Below the pieces are notes generated by a model, which saw nothing but the letters and a program-made list of their open reading frames with translations, had not been told where the DNA came from and did not search any database. 34,818 nucleotides of DNA. Source: DATBHM01 sp036557505. Lineage in GTDB: Bacteria; Actinomycetota; UBA4738; JACQTL01. Shown in pieces: positions 32,024 to 34,818 of the stretch; position 1 is the first letter of the stretch; each line of letters starts with the position of its first letter. The stretch is from NCBI GenBank assembly GCA_036557505.1, contig DATBHM010000089.1, positions 1 to 34,818 of the forward strand, given 5' to 3'. A program made the position numbers and the translations under genes.

Positions 32024-33220
32024 ATGGACTCGCTCTCAGGTCTGGACGTCGCCGAGCAAGCCGGAGTCGACTCCGGTTACCTCGTTCGGCTGGTCGATCT
32101 CGGCATCCTTGGGCCCGAGGAGCCGGACCGCTTCGTGCCCGGCGACGTGCGCCGAGTCATGTTGGTCCGATCGCTCGAGGACGCCGGGATCCGCCTGGAC
32201 GACCTGGCCGCCGCCGTCGAGCGCGGCGCGCTCTCGTTCGCATTCCTCGACGGGGCCAGCTATGAGCGGTTCGCCCCCCTCGCCGCCGAGACCTTCCAGC
32301 AGGTCAGCGACCGAACCGGGGTCCCGATGGAGCTGCTGATGGTCATCCGCGAGGCGATCGGCATGGCGCAACCGTCCCCGGACGACCGACTCCGACGGGA
32401 CGAGATGGCGATCGTGCCGTTCATCGAGCTCCAGGTCGCGCAGGGGTTCCGCCCCGCCGCCATCGAGCGGCTGCTCCGGGTGCAGGGCGACTCCACCCGT
32501 CGGATCAGCGAACAGGAGGGCGCCTGGTGGAACTCCGAGGTGATCGCGCCCGCCCTCGCGGCCGGCAAAGGTGCAGAGGAGCTCGGGAACGTCGATCTCG
32601 CCGATCGCATCTCCCCGATGGCCGAGCAGACCGTCCTCGCCATGTACCACGCCCACCAGGGGCGGGCATGGACCGCCAACATCATCGAGGGGTTCGAGCT
32701 GCTGATGGCGAAGGCGGGGATCCACAGCCGCCTCGAACGGCTCCCGGCGATCTGCTTCCTCGACATCAGCGGCTACACGCGGCTCACCCAGGAACGCGGG
32801 GACGATGCGGCCGCCGAGCTGGCGTCGACGGTCGCCCGGCTGGTTCGTCGGAGCTCGGTGGAGCACGGCGGGAAACCCATCAAGTGGCTGGGCGACGGCG
32901 TGATGTTCTACTTCGGCCACCCCGGCTCCGGCGTGCGCGCGGCCCTCGAGATGGTGGACGGACTCTCCTCAGCCGGGTTGCCGCCGGCACATGTCGGCCT
33001 GCACGCGGGACCAGTCCTGTTCCAGGAGGGCGACTACTTCGGCCAGACCGTGAACCTGTCCGCCCGCATCGCCGACTATGCGCGCTCACGCGAGGTGCTC
33101 GTAAGCCAGGCGGTCGCCGACGCCTCGCATGAGCAGGGGATCTCGTTCGACGAGATCGGTCCCGTGGAGCTCAAGGGCGTGACCGGAACGGTGCACCTGT
33201 TCCGGGCTCAGCTCGCCTGA
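32024..33220 (+). CDS. Class III adenylate/guanylate cyclase with helical regulatory N-terminus
   Basis: 398 aa. The N-terminal part (1-about 235) is mostly helical, and its first 70 residues resemble a MerR-like winged helix (AEQAGVDSGYLVRLVDLGIL...RFVPGDVRRVMLVRSLEDAGI), the pattern of the pH-sensing regulatory domain of mycobacterial cyclases; this is an analogy. The catalytic domain is about 240-395: metal Asp247 (FLDISGYT) and Asp291 (KWLGDGV), substrate Lys287, transition-state Asn344 and Arg348 (TVNLSARIADYA). All key residues are present, so it should make cAMP (or cGMP). No membrane helix is seen, so it is cytosolic. Its cyclase core resembles that of the fusion protein at 1-3237. 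ATG 32024 follows the TACCGT element by 7 nt. Convergent with the LuxR gene, 38 bp apart. Confidence 0.9.
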   Translation: MDSLSGLDVAEQAGVDSGYLVRLVDLGILGPEEPDRFVPGDVRRVMLVRSLEDAGIRLDDLAAAVERGALSFAFLDGASYERFAPLAAETFQQVSDRTGVPMELLMVIREAIGMAQPSPDDRLRRDEMAIVPFIELQVAQGFRPAAIERLLRVQGDSTRRISEQEGAWWNSEVIAPALAAGKGAEELGNVDLADRISPMAEQTVLAMYHAHQGRAWTANIIEGFELLMAKAGIHSRLERLPAICFLDISGYTRLTQERGDDAAAELASTVARLVRRSSVEHGGKPIKWLGDGVMFYFGHPGSGVRAALEMVDGLSSAGLPPAHVGLHAGPVLFQEGDYFGQTVNLSARIADYARSREVLVSQAVADASHEQGISFDEIGPVELKGVTGTVHLFRAQLA

Positions 33221-33258
33221 CGATCCTCAGTGGACAGGTCGTCGGTGGAGATGACCGG

Positions 33259-34818
33259 TCACCGCCGGTCGGTGGCGGCGAGTTCGTCGCCGGCTGCCAT
33301 CCTGGCCGCAAGCTGGGCGCGATTCTTCACCTCGAGCTTCCCCAGGATGCTCGAGACATGTCGCTCGACCGTCTTGCGCGACAGGAACAGCGTGCCGGCG
33401 ATGTCCGGGTTGCTGGCGCCACCCGCGATGAGCTTCGCGATCTCGCGCTCGCGTTCGCTCAGGCCGGAGAGGTCACCGTTCGCTCGTCTGCGCGTCCCGC
33501 GTCGCCAGGTGCGGATGCCCAGTTGGCGCAACAGTTGATCGATGTGGGCTCGCTCCGTCGCGGCCCCCGTTTCCTCGGCGACCGCCGCGGCGTCCCACAG
33601 GATCGTCTTCGCCTCAGCCTGGTCGCCCTCGGCCGCCTTCACGCGCGCCAGGCTCGTACGCGCCCAGATCGATTCGATGGGCATCCCCAGTCCGTCCGCC
33701 ATGTCGACGGCTTCCTGCAGCGAGGCACGATCGCCGCGCCCTGCTGCGGCGAGGGCCGATCGGGCTCGTTGGCGCTCCCACACTTGTAGGTCGCCGCGCG
33801 GCGGCGCTCGCTCCGCCTCCTCGAACCACCGCACCGCCTCCGCGACGGCGCCGACGCGCGCCAGCGATTCCGTGGCCGCCCTCGTGAACTCCATGCCGCA
33901 TCGCGTGCACCGCGCCTCCTTCATGTCCCTCCGGCCTGCGGCGATCCGCGCGTGCACCTCGTCCGCGCTCGCGGGTCCGTCGAGCCGCGAGTGCCACCGC
34001 GCGATCGCCTGATGGAGCGGGATGCGGTGATGGGGATCTCCTTCGCTCTCGCACTGCGCCGCGAGGCCGGCGAGTGCCGCGCGGTGGTCGCCCGCGGAGA
34101 TCGTCGCGACCAGCCGCCACATCCCCGTGAGCATCGCCGGCCGAGAGGGCTCACCGATGCGTTCCGCGAGTGCCTCACTTTCGTCGCCGACCTCCTGCGC
34201 CTCGATCAGGCGGCCGCGCATGTAGCTCGTCTGGACGAGATACGTCCCGATGTCGAGCGCGATCCCCGACAGAAACGCGCGCCGCGCTTCCAACCACGCC
34301 ACAGCGAGCCGCTCCTCGGCTTCGGCGAGGCGACCCAGGTGCATGAGAGCCGCGCCGCGCCGGAGGCCCGTCTGCAGGGATGCCTCGATGCCGCCTCCGG
34401 CAGCAACCCGTGTCATCTCCTCGACCAGGGGCAGGACGACCTCCGGCTCGTTCGCCTGCATCGCGTCCACGCAGGCGAGGACGAGGATGCGTTGGTATGC
34501 GCTCTGGAAGCGTGGCGCGAGCGGCTCCGTCGGGTGGGTCGACGTGGCCAGGGCGCGGGCCCGTTCGAGAGCGGCATTCGTCACCCTTCCCGCCTCCTCC
34601 GGGCGGTGCTCGAGCCACCGTGTGATCGTTGCATCCGCAGCCTGGAGCTCCAGGAGCAGCACCGGGTCATCGCTGCCCGCGCCGCGCGCGCGCTCGAGGT
34701 GCGCGCGCGCGTCGTCGGTCCGCTCGAGCTGCTGTGCCGCGTCGGCCGCGCCCAGCCAGGCCCGCGCGCGATCGTGCGATGTGCCAAGTCGGTCCGCGAC
34801 GTGCGCCCATCGCTCCAT
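33259..34818 (-). CDS. LuxR-family transcriptional regulator with TPR-like repeats, 5' partial
   Basis: 519 aa visible; the frame is open to the right edge, and the edge ATG (34818) lies inside what looks like helical repeat sequence, so the true start is probably beyond the window. Residues 1-430 are Ala/Arg/Glu-rich helix pairs, TPR-like. The C-terminus has a LuxR helix-turn-helix: LSEREREIAKLIAGGASNPDIAGTLFLSRKTVERHVSSILGKL. Such proteins often carry an N-terminal AAA-type ATPase (MalT/LAL type) or a cyclase domain, which would lie outside the window. Likely a DNA-binding activator. Its targets are unknown. Convergent with the cyclase gene. Confidence 0.88.
   Translation of the reverse strand: MERWAHVADRLGTSHDRARAWLGAADAAQQLERTDDARAHLERARGAGSDDPVLLLELQAADATITRWLEHRPEEAGRVTNAALERARALATSTHPTEPLAPRFQSAYQRILVLACVDAMQANEPEVVLPLVEEMTRVAAGGGIEASLQTGLRRGAALMHLGRLAEAEERLAVAWLEARRAFLSGIALDIGTYLVQTSYMRGRLIEAQEVGDESEALAERIGEPSRPAMLTGMWRLVATISAGDHRAALAGLAAQCESEGDPHHRIPLHQAIARWHSRLDGPASADEVHARIAAGRRDMKEARCTRCGMEFTRAATESLARVGAVAEAVRWFEEAERAPPRGDLQVWERQRARSALAAAGRGDRASLQEAVDMADGLGMPIESIWARTSLARVKAAEGDQAEAKTILWDAAAVAEETGAATERAHIDQLLRQLGIRTWRRGTRRRANGDLSGLSEREREIAKLIAGGASNPDIAGTLFLSRKTVERHVSSILGKLEVKNRAQLAARMAAGDELAATDRR

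Overview
The window is high-GC DNA with dense genes, many GTG starts and several starts preceded at a fixed 7-nt spacing by a TAnnnT-like hexamer, as in leaderless transcripts. A GAAC-N4-GTTC LexA-type box sits in front of dinB. Together with LtrA, PknB-like kinase and lactonase-type propeller genes this suggests an actinomycete-like bacterium (Actinomycetota), probably a poorly studied soil or environmental lineage. The phylum is an inference. I see no rRNA, tRNA, CRISPR array, IS element or phage gene, and composition looks uniform, so this reads as chromosome and not an island.

Layout. 1-7001: a membrane protein fusing a cyclase domain, a beta-propeller and an oligopeptide-type solute-binding domain (cut by the left edge); a secreted phosphoesterase broken by a one-base frameshift; a secreted polysaccharide deacetylase with Ig-like domains; and a repeat-bearing lipoprotein. 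7110-13040: a tight five-gene minus-strand operon: double zinc-ribbon PrsW-like protein, proline-rich single-pass protein, a second PrsW-like protein whose catalytic EE is QQ, a zinc-ribbon/collagen-like single-pass protein, and a sedolisin lipoprotein. Upstream of it on the same strand lies a tail-anchored Ser/Thr kinase (13291-14688). This is the best candidate here for an undescribed membrane signalling or envelope system.

14758-17439: a lipoprotein divergent from the kinase (both with the same TAGAACT element 7 nt before the start codon), a multi-pass membrane protein, and a protein with a PPG(S/A)V repeat tail, ending at a strong hairpin. 17538-23602 (minus): a 914-aa secreted protein with about 14 YxGGxF repeats, a His-rich membrane-anchored protein, an intact paralogue of the broken phosphoesterase, and a small secreted protein. 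23768-26649 (plus): a RibD/DHFR-like reductase, LtrA, and a membrane protein whose Shine-Dalgarno is almost perfectly complementary to an upstream leader segment. 26731-27849 (minus): a secreted lactonase-like propeller.

28074-33220 (plus): an OmpR-type response regulator and its histidine kinase (ATGA overlap), an ICMT-like methyltransferase, DNA polymerase IV under a LexA-type box, and a regulator joining a helical N-terminus to a class III cyclase domain. A LuxR-type regulator runs off the right edge. Overall the window is rich in secreted/envelope proteins and signal transduction (kinase, two-component pair, two cyclase domains, LuxR).
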